DNA of 54,912 nt, from positions 1 through 54,912 of the forward strand of contig JAIVFH010000183.1 in assembly GCA_025765595.1 (NCBI GenBank), given 5' to 3'. The notes below the pieces were generated by a model that worked only from the letters and a program-made list of their open reading frames with translations, made no database searches and was not told where the DNA came from. Shown piece after piece: positions 1-10,079 of the stretch (the stretch's first letter is position 1; each line of letters starts with the position of its first letter). This DNA comes from Obelidium mucronatum. Lineage: Eukaryota; Chytridiomycota; Chytridiomycetes; Chytridiales; Chytriomycetaceae. Position numbers and translations under genes: made by a program.

Positions 1-1860
1 AATACAATCCAGAGAGTGCCATTGCACTGAGGGCTTTCAAAGACACTGTCGGCGTGGACATCTACGATTTGTCAAGTACAGATTGGTTTGCGCTGGGTTT
101 CATTTCCAAGTATGTATCAGTGTGCTCCCTTCTGATTGATTCTTTTAACTTTCTTGACATATTGAATTTTCAGAGACGATAATCCGTTGTTTGGCTTGCA
201 GGAATCCTTCCGCTGGGCCATCATTGAAATATATGCAGGAGATCATCTTCAACGTCTGAAGCTTGCCGCTGCCCAATTCCCTTCTGTGATCAAGAACTTG
301 CGCACTGCAATCGATCTTAAAGTAACTCTGAACCGCAAAACAGTCGAGCGCTTTATTGGCTTCTGCAAAGAATTCACAGAATCACAAGCCATTCAGTCCG
401 CCATGTGTGCCCCTCCATACGCCCAATCTCCATATGCCCGATCTCGCAATTTTGCCCGTGGTGTAGATTTGGTCAAGGAAAAGCCGGTGTTTTCTGAGGC
501 ATTGCTGCCATTGAATGACGGATTTCGACAATTAGCAGTCTTTTTACAAGACATCTATCTGCCACACTCAAGGCAGTATCCTGGAATTTACCAACTTCCT
601 GGTTATGAAAAGGTTTTTGCCTTTGTTTTGGGGGCTTTATGTCATGTAATCTATACATTTACGTGAATTTCTTTGAGGCCTATCAAGAGTACATCCGCCA
701 GTATTGCTTGTCGGATGAGACCCCTGATGAAATTCACGCCATCGGAATTTCAGAAATCGAGAGAATTCAGACTGAAATGCTCAGTATTATGAAGACTATC
801 GGTCAAGGCGGGGACATTCAAGCCTTTGCCTGCAGTTTAAGGGATCGCCAAGCTTTCCCTGATCTTTTTGAAGTAGATGGCGACACAGCCTTTGAAAAGT
901 TTGACAGCATTATTACTGCTGCTTTTGAGGCGTCAAAGCATTTCACGTTGACGTCGCTACTGTTCGTTGTTGAAATAGAGTTTGCATCCTTTGATAAAAA
1001 TTTCTTCAAAACCAGTGCCTACAAGTACGCAATTCAAGCCACTACACGAGTTGCGGTTGAGAATGAGGACTCTGCGCCTCTGGTGCAGTTCAAAAACACT
1101 CCTAACGCTTTTCAGAGCCTAAGATCTTTTGAAGTCAATGTTAAAAAATTGTTGGAGCTTCCGAATCATCAGTGGGAGGCCATAATTCTGAACCAGGTAC
1201 CATTAATTCCACTTGTTTAATTGTAGACTGCTTCAATAATTTAGTAATATCTCGTCAATGTTTTCTCTTTAGATTTATCCCGGAGCTTAGTTAAGCGATC
1301 CATACATACCTTTTTTCATCCTTTCGCTCACAATACTATCTTGAATTAGCCACCAAATGGAAACAATGAACGATCGTGGGCAGTTTTTCAAAACTGAACA
1401 CAAGCTGTCGAAATCTCAGGCATGGCCACACTATGCCGAATCTTGCGGAACAGAGCTGGGATTCTACACCAGTCCATTCCAACTCTTTGGTAAACTGGAA
1501 CGCGAACTCCTCAACTCCATCATGCTTGTGGTGGATACTGGGTTGCATGCTCGTGGTTGGACAATCGATGAATCTGTCAAATATATTCAGGAAACAGCCG
1601 CTTATATCACTTCAGAAGATGCACTTGAGCTTGTTTTAAGTGCATGCGAGGCGCCTGGAAAGGCGTTGGGTCCAAAGATTGGAGAATTGCGTATCAAGAA
1701 ACTTCGTGAGAAAGTTGCAGAAGAGTTTCCCGTCAAGGATCTGGTCTTGATGGGTTTCAATCATACTGCCCTCGAGACTGAGTTTTACAAAGGTGGAAGG
1801 GTCATGGAGTATGCCATGGAGTTCAGAATCAAGGACTGGAGATACAAGAGAGAAAACTAG
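1..1860 (+). CDS. DUF885-family protein, copy A (5' end outside window)
   Basis: This is the first of four paralogues. Exons read as 1-109, 174-612, 678-961, 1016-1196, 1273-1289 (17 nt) and 1350-1860; the start codon lies upstream of the window. Family hallmarks seen are YLPH...PGIYQLPG followed by AYQEYIRQY and TPDEIHAIG, and in the last exon a W-P-H-Y-A-E-S-C-G-T-E-L-G stretch and VVDTGLHARGW. These match DUF885 (PF05960), which in bacteria carries an HE...PGHH-type motif; here that place reads N-Q-I-Y-P-G-A-Y-H-Q, so the metal ligands are missing. It lacks an obvious signal peptide. Function is unknown; a non-catalytic role is inferred. The exon 2/3 acceptor is TTTGAG rather than TTTCAG as in copies C and D. 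The 3' flank holds the uninterrupted form of the site that piggyBac entered after copy C. Confidence 0.8.
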
Positions 1861-2116
1861 GCCTTTTATTTTTCTTTGTTAAATTCTGACCTACTTTCTG
1901 AAGTACAATTCTTTATTCCCTTTTTGATTTATTGGAGATTTTGAACACTGTTTTCCGCGTCAATTCCATCTGTGTTGCAAGATACACTAGAAAAGAAACT
2001 CTCAAGGAGGCGTAGTAACCATTCACTGACACGCCGCTTCCGTGCAATACCATGTTGATTTTTGATGAGCTTAGAATATTAACTCATAGAATCCGCAGAT
2101 TTGCTAATCACGGAGT

Positions 2117-2344
2117 CTACTCTTTTCCCATCTCATCAATTTCCGAGGGATGAATAAACTGATTCAAGAGGAATTTTAGATACTCTACGTCGCGTGGGAG
2201 ATCGAGGTGGTAGTGAATCAATGCAACTTCGATTGTGAAGGTGCGTACTAGTACTACTGTTGGGACTCTTTGATTGCTTGGCGTTTCTAAAAGTTCTGTT
2301 GAATTGAGTTGGCGTTTGGTTTTATCTGTGATTGTTCCCGTCAT
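2117..2344 (-). CDS. Conserved 75-aa spacer ORF, copy 1 (hypothetical)
   Basis: An ATG-to-stop reading frame of 75 codons starting M-T-G-T-I-T-D-K and ending I-D-E-M-G-K-E. It recurs at 5290-5517 and 30311-30538 with one residue difference (R or G at the same place). No domain was recognised, and no TM segment or signal peptide is evident. Persistence of the frame in three copies is weak evidence for coding, because the whole spacer is near-identical. Confidence 0.35.
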   Translation of the reverse strand: MTGTITDKTKRQLNSTELLETPSNQRVPTVVLVRTFTIEVALIHYHLDLPRDVEYLKFLLNQFIHPSEIDEMGKE

Positions 2345-2593
2345 TTTAAAAGAAATTTCCGAATATTATACGAAGGGGTGATTCTCGAGGGGCGATAATA
2401 AGTTCTGAGTGAAAATTCTAGAGTTTTTTGCTTGAATTAGTTTAAGTTCGACGTCATGACGACGTGAATGTTAAAACAACATACCATAATTGCTCTTAGA
2501 GGAGGCGGATTCGAGAGCTGCCAGCTTGGAAGGTGTCAACATTTTATTGAAAAAGCAAATCACAAAAAACACAAAAAGCAAATCGAGCGTCCT

Positions 2594-2848
2594 TTACGAA
2601 ACAGGTTTCTGCTCTGCTCCAATTCGCTTCTGGAACGGAGCAGTAAACATGACTTGTGGCGCAAACACGTTGGGTAACCCTGTTGATTCTTGGCTTCCAT
2701 CCTGAGCGACCCTGTCCACAAACGGCGCAACTTCAATCAAATCCTTCATTTTCAAATTCGCTACATCGGTCGTTTTGCCCTTTCCGCCGCCACTTCCTGC
2801 TGTTCCGCCCATTTGAGCTTCGAGAGTCCCACGAAACGCGACAACCTC
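2594..2848 (-). pseudogene. 3' remnant of the SNF2-like helicase gene (scar 1)
   Basis: Minus-strand sequence nearly identical to the last 85 or so codons of the helicase gene at 30786-34702, ending in the same K-P-V-S-stop. Homology stops abruptly after GACAACCTC, where the parental gene goes on upstream with the helicase motif VI region. No helicase motif remains, so this is a non-functional tail fused to the TIR-gene remnant next to it. Confidence 0.85.
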
Positions 2849-2856
2849 GGCAACAC

Positions 2857-2985
2857 TCAACCAAGTCGTAAGCCGCTTTCTTTTCCGCGCCGTCTTTGAA
2901 ACTGAGTTTTACGGATTCCTCGTCGTTCAGCGGTTCTTTCTGCTGCCACCAACAGAACATTGAATTGGAACAAATTGAATTGGTC
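2857..2985 (-). pseudogene. 5' remnant of the TIR-domain gene (scar 1)
   Basis: Minus-strand match to the first exon of the TIR gene that starts near 39833, including the W-W-Q-Q-K-E-P-L-N-D-E-E start region. Homology ends at about 2857. Eight bases of filler separate it from the helicase remnant. What survives is the shared divergent promoter that serves DUF885 copy B on the other strand, which may be why the segment was kept (inference). Confidence 0.85.
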
Positions 2986-3036
2986 AGCAAATTGGTGGCA
3001 AATCGGTTATAAACAGGAAATTGATCGAAAACGGCA

Positions 3037-5033
3037 ATGACCATTTTGGAAGACTACGCCGACGCTAAGCTGCAATACTTGGGCAAGCCGTTTCTGCTTA
3101 TAGACAGCGGCTGCCGCCTTGGACTACTAGAAGCTTGTGTATTTGACGTCTCTGAAGCGGCAAGGACCGAGTTCGTGAAGATTGCCCGCCAGCTGCAAGC
3201 GGAGGCGGCACAGATGGAGCCAAATGAATACAATCCAGAGAGTGCAATTGCACTGAGGGCTTTCAAAGACACTGTCGGCGTGGACATCTACGATTTGTCA
3301 AGTACAGATTGGTTTGCGCTGGGTTTCATTTCCAAGTTTGTATCTGTTTGTTCCCTTCTGATCCTTTATTGACACACTGATTTGCAGAGACAATAATCCG
3401 TTGTTTGGCATAGAGGAATCCTTCCGCTGGGCAACCATTGAAATATTTGCAGGAAACCATCTCAAGCGTTTGCAGCTTGCCGCCGCCCAAATTCCTGTTG
3501 TGATCGAGAACTTGCGCACTGCAATCAATCTCAAAGTAACTCTGAATCGCGAAACAGTCGAGCGCTTTATTTCCTTCTGCAAAGAATTCATAGAATCACA
3601 AGCCATTCAGTCCGCCATGTGTGTCCCTCCATACGCCCAATCTCGCAAGCTCGCGCGTGGGGCAGACTTGGTCAAGGAAAAGCCAGTATTTTCTGAGGCC
3701 CTACAACAATTGAATGGCCGGTTTCAACAACTGGCATCGTTTTTACAAGACATTTATCTGCCGCACGCAAGACTGAATCCTGGAATTTACCAGCTTCCTG
3801 GTTGTGAAAAGGTTATTTCCTTGGGTTATAGTAAACGATCTATTTAAGTGATTATCTAATCAGGCATATCAAGAGTACATCCGCCAGTACTGCTTATCGG
3901 ACCAAACACCCCATGAAATCCAAACAATTGGTCTTTCAGAAATTGAGCAAATTCAAGGCGAAATGCTCATTATTATGAAGACTCTCGGTCAAGGCGGGGA
4001 TATTCAAGCCTTTTCCCACAGTCTTCGCGATCGCCAGGCGTTCCCCGATCTCTTTGAAGCAGATGGCGACACAGCCTTTGAAAAGTTTGACAACATTATT
4101 ACTGCTGCTTTTGAGGCGTCGAAGCATTTTACTTTCACGTCGCTTCGGTTCGTTGGTGAAATAGAGTTTGCATCGTTTGATTTAACTTTCTCCAAACCAG
4201 TGCCCACAAATACGCAATTCAAGCCACTACACGAGTTGCCGTTGAGAATGAGGACTCTGCGCCTCTGGTGCGGTTCAATAACACTCCAACAAATTTCAAG
4301 AACCAGAGATCTTTTGAAGTCAACGTCAAAAAACTATTGGAGTCCCCAAATCATCAGTGGGAGGCCATTATTCTGAACAAATTAGTCTTGTATTTGCTTT
4401 TTACATTCTGAAACAACTTCTCTTATATTTTTTTGTCTTCTTGGTAGCTATACCCAGGAGCTTAGTTAAGACACGCTCATGTACTTATTTTTCATCCTTT
4501 CGCTCACACTAGATTTAAATAGTCACCAAATGGAAACAATGAATCGTCGGGCGCGGTTCTTCATCACCGAACACAAGCTGACTAAGTCTCAGGCATGGCC
4601 ACACTATGCAGAGTCTTGCGGAACTGAGCTGGGATTCTACACCAGTCCATTCCAACTCTTTGGTAAACTGGAACGAGATCTCCTCAACTCTATCTTGCTT
4701 GTGGTCGATACTGGGTTGCATGCTCGTGGTTGGACAATCGATGAATCTGTCAAATACATTCAGGAGACTGCCGCTTATATCTCGCCTGAAGACGCGCTTG
4801 AGCTTGTTTTAAGCGCATGCGAGGCACCGGGACAGGCGTTGGGTCCAAAGATTGGAGAATTGCGTATCAAGAAACTTCGTGAGAAAGTTGCAGAAGAGTT
4901 TCCAGTCAAGGATCTGGTCTTGATGGGTTTCAATCATACCGCCCTCGAGACTGAGTTTTACAAAGATGGAAGGGTTATGGACTATGCTATGGAATTTAGA
5001 ATGAAGGACTGGAGATACAAGAGAGAAAACTAG
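3037..5033 (+). CDS. DUF885-family protein, copy B (splice donor damaged)
   Basis: Exons 3037-3335, 3388-3811, 3864-4147, 4201-4381, 4448-4464 (17 nt) and 4523-5033, giving roughly 571 aa as in copy D. The start ATG (M-T-I-L-E-D-Y-A) is shared with copies C and D. The donor of intron 4 reads TT at 4382-4383 where copies C and D have GT and copy A has GT in the equivalent place. Normal splicing to the microexon may therefore fail, and this copy may be a recent pseudogene. The region 4148-4200 is read as intron 3 (GTTCGT...CCAG), so the frame change seen there is not a defect. The degenerate PGAYHQ motif is present. Confidence 0.75.
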
Positions 5034-5289
5034 GCCTTTTATTTTTCTTTGTTCAATTCTGACTTACTTTCTGAAGTACAATTCTTTATTCCCTTTTTGA
5101 TTTATTGGAGATTTTGAACACTGTTTTCCGCGTCAATTCCATCAGTGTTGCAAGATACATTAGAAAAGAGACTCTCAAAGAGGCGTAGTAACCATTCACC
5201 GACACGCCGCTTCCGTACAATACCATGTTGATTTTTGATGAGCTTAGAATATTAACTCATAGAATCCGCAGATTTGCTAATCACGGAGT

Positions 5290-5517
5290 CTACTCTTTTC
5301 CCATCTCATCAATTTCCGAGGGATGAATAAACTGATTCAAGAGGAATTTTAGATACTCTACGTCGCGTGGGAGATCGAGGTGGTAGTGAATCAATGCAAC
5401 TTCGATTGTGAAGGTGCGTACTAGTACTACTGTTGGGACTCTTTGATTGCTTGGCGTTTCTAAAAGTTCTGTTGAATTGAGTTGGCCTTTGGTTTTATCT
5501 GTGATTGTTCCCGTCAT
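5290..5517 (-). CDS. Conserved 75-aa spacer ORF, copy 2 (hypothetical)
   Basis: Second copy of the 75-codon spacer frame, identical to the copy at 30311-30538 at the protein level. It lies between DUF885 copy B and the second helicase/TIR scar. No function is recognised. Confidence 0.35.
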   Translation of the reverse strand: MTGTITDKTKGQLNSTELLETPSNQRVPTVVLVRTFTIEVALIHYHLDLPRDVEYLKFLLNQFIHPSEIDEMGKE

Positions 5518-5764
5518 TTTAAAAGAAATTTCCGAATATTATACGAAGGGGTGATTCTCGAGGGGCGTAATATAAGTTCTGAGGGAAAATTCTACTGTAG
5601 AGTTTAGTTTAAGTTCGACGTCATGACGAAGTGTTTGTTAAAACGACATATCATAATTGATTTCAGAAGAGGCAGATTCGAAGTGGAAGCGTCCAGCTTG
5701 GAAGGTGTCAACATTTTATTGAAAAAGCAAATCACAAAAAGACAAAAAGCAAATCGAGCGTCCT

Positions 5765-6019
5765 TTACGAAACAGGTTTCTGCTCTGCTCCAATTCGCTT
5801 CTGGAACGGAGCAGTAAACATGACTTGTGGCGCAAACACGTTGGGTAACCCTGTTGATTCTTGGCTTCCATCCTGAGCGACCCTGTCCACAAACGGCGCA
5901 ACTTCAATCAAATCCTTCATTTTCAAATTCGCTACATCGGCCGTTTCGCGCTTTCCGCCGCCACTTCCTGCTGTTCCGCCCATTTGAGCTTCGAGAGTCC
6001 CACGAAACGCGACAACCTC
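5765..6019 (-). pseudogene. 3' remnant of the SNF2-like helicase gene (scar 2)
   Basis: Same truncated helicase tail as at 2594-2848, ending at the same base. Only a few substitutions separate the two scars (for example K-R-E-T-A-D here against K-G-K-T-T-D there). Confidence 0.85.
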
Positions 6020-6027
6020 GGCAACAC

Positions 6028-6161
6028 TCAACCAAGTCGTAAGCCGCTTTCTTTTCCGCGCCGTCTTTGAAACTGAGTTTTACGGATTCCTCGTCGTTCA
6101 GCGGTTCTTTCTGCTGCCACCAACAGAACATTAAATTGGAACAAATTGAATTGGTCAGCAA
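6028..6161 (-). pseudogene. 5' remnant of the TIR-domain gene (scar 2)
   Basis: Second copy of the TIR first-exon remnant. The filler GGCAACAC at 6020-6027 is shared with scar 1, which shows that one deletion event was later copied. This scar keeps the GGATCAAATT bases next to the start that the intact TIR gene also has and that scar 1 has lost, so it is closer to the parent. Confidence 0.85.
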
Positions 6162-6216
6162 ATTGGATCAAATTGGTGGCAAATCGGTTGCAACAGGAAA
6201 TTGATCGAAAACGGCA

Positions 6217-8240
6217 ATGACCATTTTGGACGACTACGCCGACGCTAAGCTGCGCTACTTGGGCAAGCCGTTCCTGTTGCTAGACAGCGGCTGCCGCCTG
6301 ATTCTCCTGGAAACTTCAATGTTTGATGTCTCTGAAGCGGCAAGAACCGAGTTTGTGAAGATTGCCCGCCAGCTGCATGCGGAGGCGGCAGAGATGAAGC
6401 CAAATGAATACAATCCAGAGAGTGCAATTGCACTGAGGGCTTTCAAAGACACTGTCGGTGTGGACATATACGATTTGTCCAGAACAGATTGGTTTGCATT
6501 GGGCTTCATTTCCAAGTATGTATCAGTGTGTTCCTTTCTGGTTGATCCTTTTATTGACATGTGGGCATTTGTAGAGATGATAACCCTCTTTTTGGATTGG
6601 AGGAATCCTTCCGCTGGGCAACCATTGAGCAAACCACAGGAAATCATCTCAAGCGTCTGCAGCTTGCCGCTGCCCAAATCCCTGCTGTGATCGAGAACTT
6701 GCGCACTGCAATCAATCTTAAAGTAACTTTGAATCGCGAAACAGTGGAGCGCTTTATTTCCTTCTGCAAAGAATTCACAGAATCACAAGCCATTCAGTCG
6801 GCAATGTGCGTTCCTCCATTTGCACAACCTCGCCTGTTCTCCCGTCGTCTAGATTTGGTCAAGGAAAAGCAGGTCTTTTCAGACGCACTGCAACCATTGA
6901 ATTGCGGATTTCAGCAATTGGCAGCCTTTTTACAAGACACGTATCTGCCACACGCAAGACCGTATCCTGGAATTTACCAACTGCCTGGTTTTAAAAAGGT
7001 TTTTGCCTTGCCTTTTTTGTCGGTGCACCTTTAATATATTTACGTGAATTTCTTTCAGGCCTATCAAGAATACATCCGCCATTACTGCTTGTCGGATGAA
7101 ACCCCTGATGAAATTCAAGCCATCGGACTTTCAGAAATCGAGAGAATTCTGACGGAAATGCTCAGTATTATGAAGACTCTTGGGCATGGCGGGGACATTC
7201 AAGCCTTTGCCCGCAGTCTTCGCGATCGCCAAGCGTTCCCCGATCTCTTTGAAGCAGATGGCGACACAGCCTTTGAAAAGTTTGGGAGCATTATTACTGC
7301 TGCTTTTGAGGCGTCAAAGCATTTCACTTTCACATCGCTTCGGTTCGTTGGTGAAATAGACATTTTATCGTTTGATTAAAATTTCTTCAAAACCAGTGCA
7401 TACAAATACGCAATTCAAGCCACTACACGAGTTGCGGTTGAGAATGAGGACTCTGCGCCTCTGGTGCAGTTCAAAAATACCCCTAACGCTTTTCGGAACC
7501 AGAGAGCTTTTGAACTCAATGTGAAGAAACTATTGGAGCTCCCTAATCATCAATGGGAGGCTATTATTCTGAACAAAGTAATGTTGCTTTCTCCCTTTTA
7601 TTGTAGACCACTTCAATAACGTACTATCCCTTCTATCTTTTTCTATAGCTTTATCCAGGAGCTTAGTTGAGTTATCAACACCTGCTTTTTGTCATATTTT
7701 CACTCACAATATTATCTTAATTTAAATAGCCACCAAATGGAAACAATGAATAATCGAGAACGGTTCTTCAAAACTGAACACAAGCTGTCGAAATCTCAGG
7801 CATGGCCACACTACGCCGAATCTTGCGGAACTGAGCTGGGATTCTACACCAGTCCATTCCAACTCTTTGGCAAATTGGAACGCGAACTCCTCAACTCCAT
7901 CATGCTTGTGGTGGATACTGGGTTGCATGCTCGTGGTTGGACAATCGATGAATCTGTCAAATATATTCAGGAAACAGCCGCTTATATCACTTCAGAAGAT
8001 GCACTTGAGCTTGTTTTAAGTGCATGCGAGGCGCCTGGAAAGGCGTTGGGTCCAAAGATTGGAGAATTGCGTATCAAGAAACTTCGTGAGAAAGTTGCAG
8101 AAGAGTTTCCCGTCAAGGATCTTGTCTTGATGGGTTTCAATCATACCGCCCTCGAAACTGAGTTTTACAAAGGTGGAAGGGTTATGGACTATGCTATGGA
8201 ATTTAGAATGAAGGACTGGAGATACAAGAGAGAAAACTAG
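6217..8240 (+). CDS. DUF885-family protein, copy C
   Basis: Exons 6217-6515, 6575-6998, 7059-7342, 7396-7577, 7649-7665 (17 nt) and 7730-8240. All introns are GT-AG; intron 3 uses GTTCGT and intron 5 GTTGAG. The in-frame TAA at about 7376 lies inside intron 3 and is not a defect. Family signatures are those of copies A, B and D, including the conserved but metal-ligand-less L-Y-P-G-A-Y-H-Q at the exon 5/6 join. Transcription probably starts in the roughly 50-200 bp it shares with the TIR remnant upstream. The nested transposons begin 18 bp after its stop codon, so its native 3' end may now be supplied by the piggyBac terminus. Confidence 0.8.
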
Positions 8241-8258
8241 GCCTTTTATTTTTCTTTG

Positions 8259-8262
8259 TTAA
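8259..8262. repeat. TTAA target-site duplication, left (partner at 30073-30076)
   Basis: The four bases flank the 13-bp inverted repeats on both sides. The uninterrupted spacer at 1870-1895 reads TTTCTTTGTTAAATTCTGAC, which joins the two flanks exactly with a single TTAA. Confidence 0.93.
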
Positions 8263-8275
8263 CCCCTTGACTCCC
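8263..8275. repeat. piggyBac left terminal inverted repeat
   Basis: CCCCTTGACTCCC, perfectly inverted at 30060-30072. It starts with C-C-C like other piggyBac ends and directly adjoins TTAA. Confidence 0.92.
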
Positions 8276-8318
8276 AACGGGACGTTTTGGTCCAATTTTT
8301 TTGGTAGTCACTAATAAA

Positions 8319-8356
8319 GTGGGAGAAAGCGAGTGGGAGAAAATTTTCTCCCAGAT
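8319..8356. repeat. MULE left inverted-repeat core
   Basis: Matches the complement of 27272-27309 at 34 of 38 bases. It holds an 18-bp perfect palindrome at 8335-8352, a likely transposase-binding or hairpin-forming site (inference). Confidence 0.85.
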
Positions 8357-8405
8357 ATTTCTTCCACAACATTCTCTACGTCTCGAAAACAGTGGGGAAA
8401 ATAAT

Positions 8406-9376
8406 TGTGAAGTTTACACCTTCACGGGAGGGGTTTTTGACTTTCCCGCCTAGACTACTATTTTTGACAGCATTTTTATTTATTAATTGTTATTTATTAT
8501 TCTTTATTGATTTATTTGTGATTCTCTGTTTTGGGATTGTCGCGTCGATCAATAAAGATTTGGAGTTGTTGAGAATTGAAATGACCGGCATGGCGTGATG
8601 GCGACCATGTCCTTCCCAGGTCGCGTCAGTGATCGCATCTCTCACGAGCGAACTTTATAAGAGAGGGCTACGTCCCTCCAAGGGGATCCTATTGTGAGTT
8701 GATCAGATTCGGTGAGTGAACGCGAGCGAAATCAGTTGTGCCAAAGGGTATTCCGGAAGATACCTGGGCTTTAGTAGCTAGCGAGTATAGCGGTCTCGAG
8801 TTGGGCGAAGTAGCGCATGGGAATGATCCCAGGAAGTCGACTAGGGAGCTTTAAAGAGTCGTAGTAGGTGTGCACCCAGTCGCTGTTGGAGAGCCTGCTA
8901 TTGGGATGATGACCCAGGGTAAAGGCGACGGGTCCCACAGATCGTGCAGCCGAGCAATCAAACTAGGAGTGAGATTTAGTTTAAGGGTTGTAGGTGCGTA
9001 GGGACTTAGAGGAGTAGGGCCACCGCAGATCTCAATCTGATTGACATGGATCCGGAAGGGGTTGCGCTGGACCGCAAACCCAATGGAACCAAAAACACTC
9101 GCGAGTGGGGTAACGTGAGTAAAGATAGGAAGATTTCATTTATTTGGGATTCAGTTAAGTTCTGTTATTTCTTTTATTTTATTTCTTTTATTCCGTTCTT
9201 TCACTTGTTCTTCTTTTAGGATCATTATTATAATTATTTCTCGTGAGTACGCTATTGCCGCGAATTTCACTGATGAGTATCTGGGCCACTGGACCACTCA
9301 TCAGGCTCAACCAACGACCCATGCATTTTGGACTATCTTTATTTAAACGATAAGGAAAGACTAGGAATGTGTGACA
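8406..9376 (+). repeat. 5' LTR (971 bp)
   Basis: Starts TGTGAAG and ends GTGACA. It contains a candidate intron at 9115-9219 (GTGAGT...TTTTAG) and a strong stem-loop at 9270-9304 (CTGATGAG pairing with CTCATCAG). The only differences found from the 3' LTR are two adjacent bases near 8460. Confidence 0.95.
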
Positions 9377-10079
9377 GGGGGGCCCAACCTTTAAAAGTGA
9401 GTCTTTTTATGACTGAAACTAATGTTTTGCGTGTTTATTCCGCTTTTTTGACGTGGTCTTTGTGCCCGTTGCCCTTCGTCGGCCCCATAACAGTTGACTT
9501 TATGTCCTGTTGCCCTTCGCGGCTTAATATAGATTATTAAAAACAGAAATAGGGGGAACCTATGCCCAAATTTTGGGAATTTTTCAATGATTTTTGTTGA
9601 GTTGGGTTAGTTTAAATATTATAAGTAAAATACCCGACGCGTTTTTACGCGTTTCGAAAGTGGAAATGCAATAAATAGTATATTATTAAGCTACTCTTAA
9701 AGTTTGGGAGCGATTGGAGCGTGTCTGACACGCGTTTCAGTGATTTGAAGTGTTGGTGGTGGGAAGAAATCTCACTTACAACTGAACCGCTCAATCAAAA
9801 GTTATGAAACTTTGTAAATGTATCTGAAAGATAGTTTCTATTCATTTCGCTTTGTCGAGTAACGCGTTTTCTGGTTTTCAGAAGCGAGTAGTGTTTAGTT
9901 AAACTCACCCACCTACAGAAAAGGAAATGATTGGGAATAAAAACTCGAAATATTCAACATAAATCTATTCATTTTTATTCATTCGAATTATTTAATTAAG
10001 AAAGGAGATGAAGGGGATTATTCTGAGAGTGTTGTAGAGTAGTGATTGTCACATTTCAGACAATTCGTAAGTCAAAACA
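9377..10079 (+). other. Retrotransposon leader, no coding sequence recognised
   Basis: About 700 bp between the 5' LTR and the ORF1 start. It begins GGGGGGCCCAACC, which does not look like a standard tRNA-complementary primer site. TTGCCCTTCG occurs twice near 9470 and 9510. No ORF of note is seen; this is presumably the untranslated packaging/priming region. Confidence 0.6.

Larger units (their letters stand above)
1861..8258. repeat. Tandem duplication, period about 3.18 kb, carrying DUF885 copies
   Basis: Spacer, scar and DUF885 gene repeat twice in direct orientation: the 75-codon spacer ORF recurs at 2117 and 5290 and the DUF885 start at 3037 and 6217. A third spacer copy resumes at 30077, just after the nested transposons, showing that the array continued there before insertion. 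The spacers are almost identical (scattered single substitutions), whereas the DUF885 exons differ more, so the array is fairly young or its spacers are being homogenised (inference). Confidence 0.9.

Noticed and set aside
7343..7395. Premature TAA in DUF885 copy C and frame loss in copy B at the same place
   Set aside because: Both lie in a GTTCGT...CCAG intron; removing it keeps frame in all copies, and copy D has a standard GTGAGT intron at the same position.
9270..9304. Possible hammerhead ribozyme in the LTR because of CTGATGAG
   Set aside because: The required GAAA strand does not follow; the motif instead pairs with CTCATCAG as a plain hairpin.
9377..9395. tRNA primer-binding site directly after the 5' LTR
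   Set aside because: Sequence is GGGGGGCCCAACC; no TGG start and no tRNA 3' end recognised.
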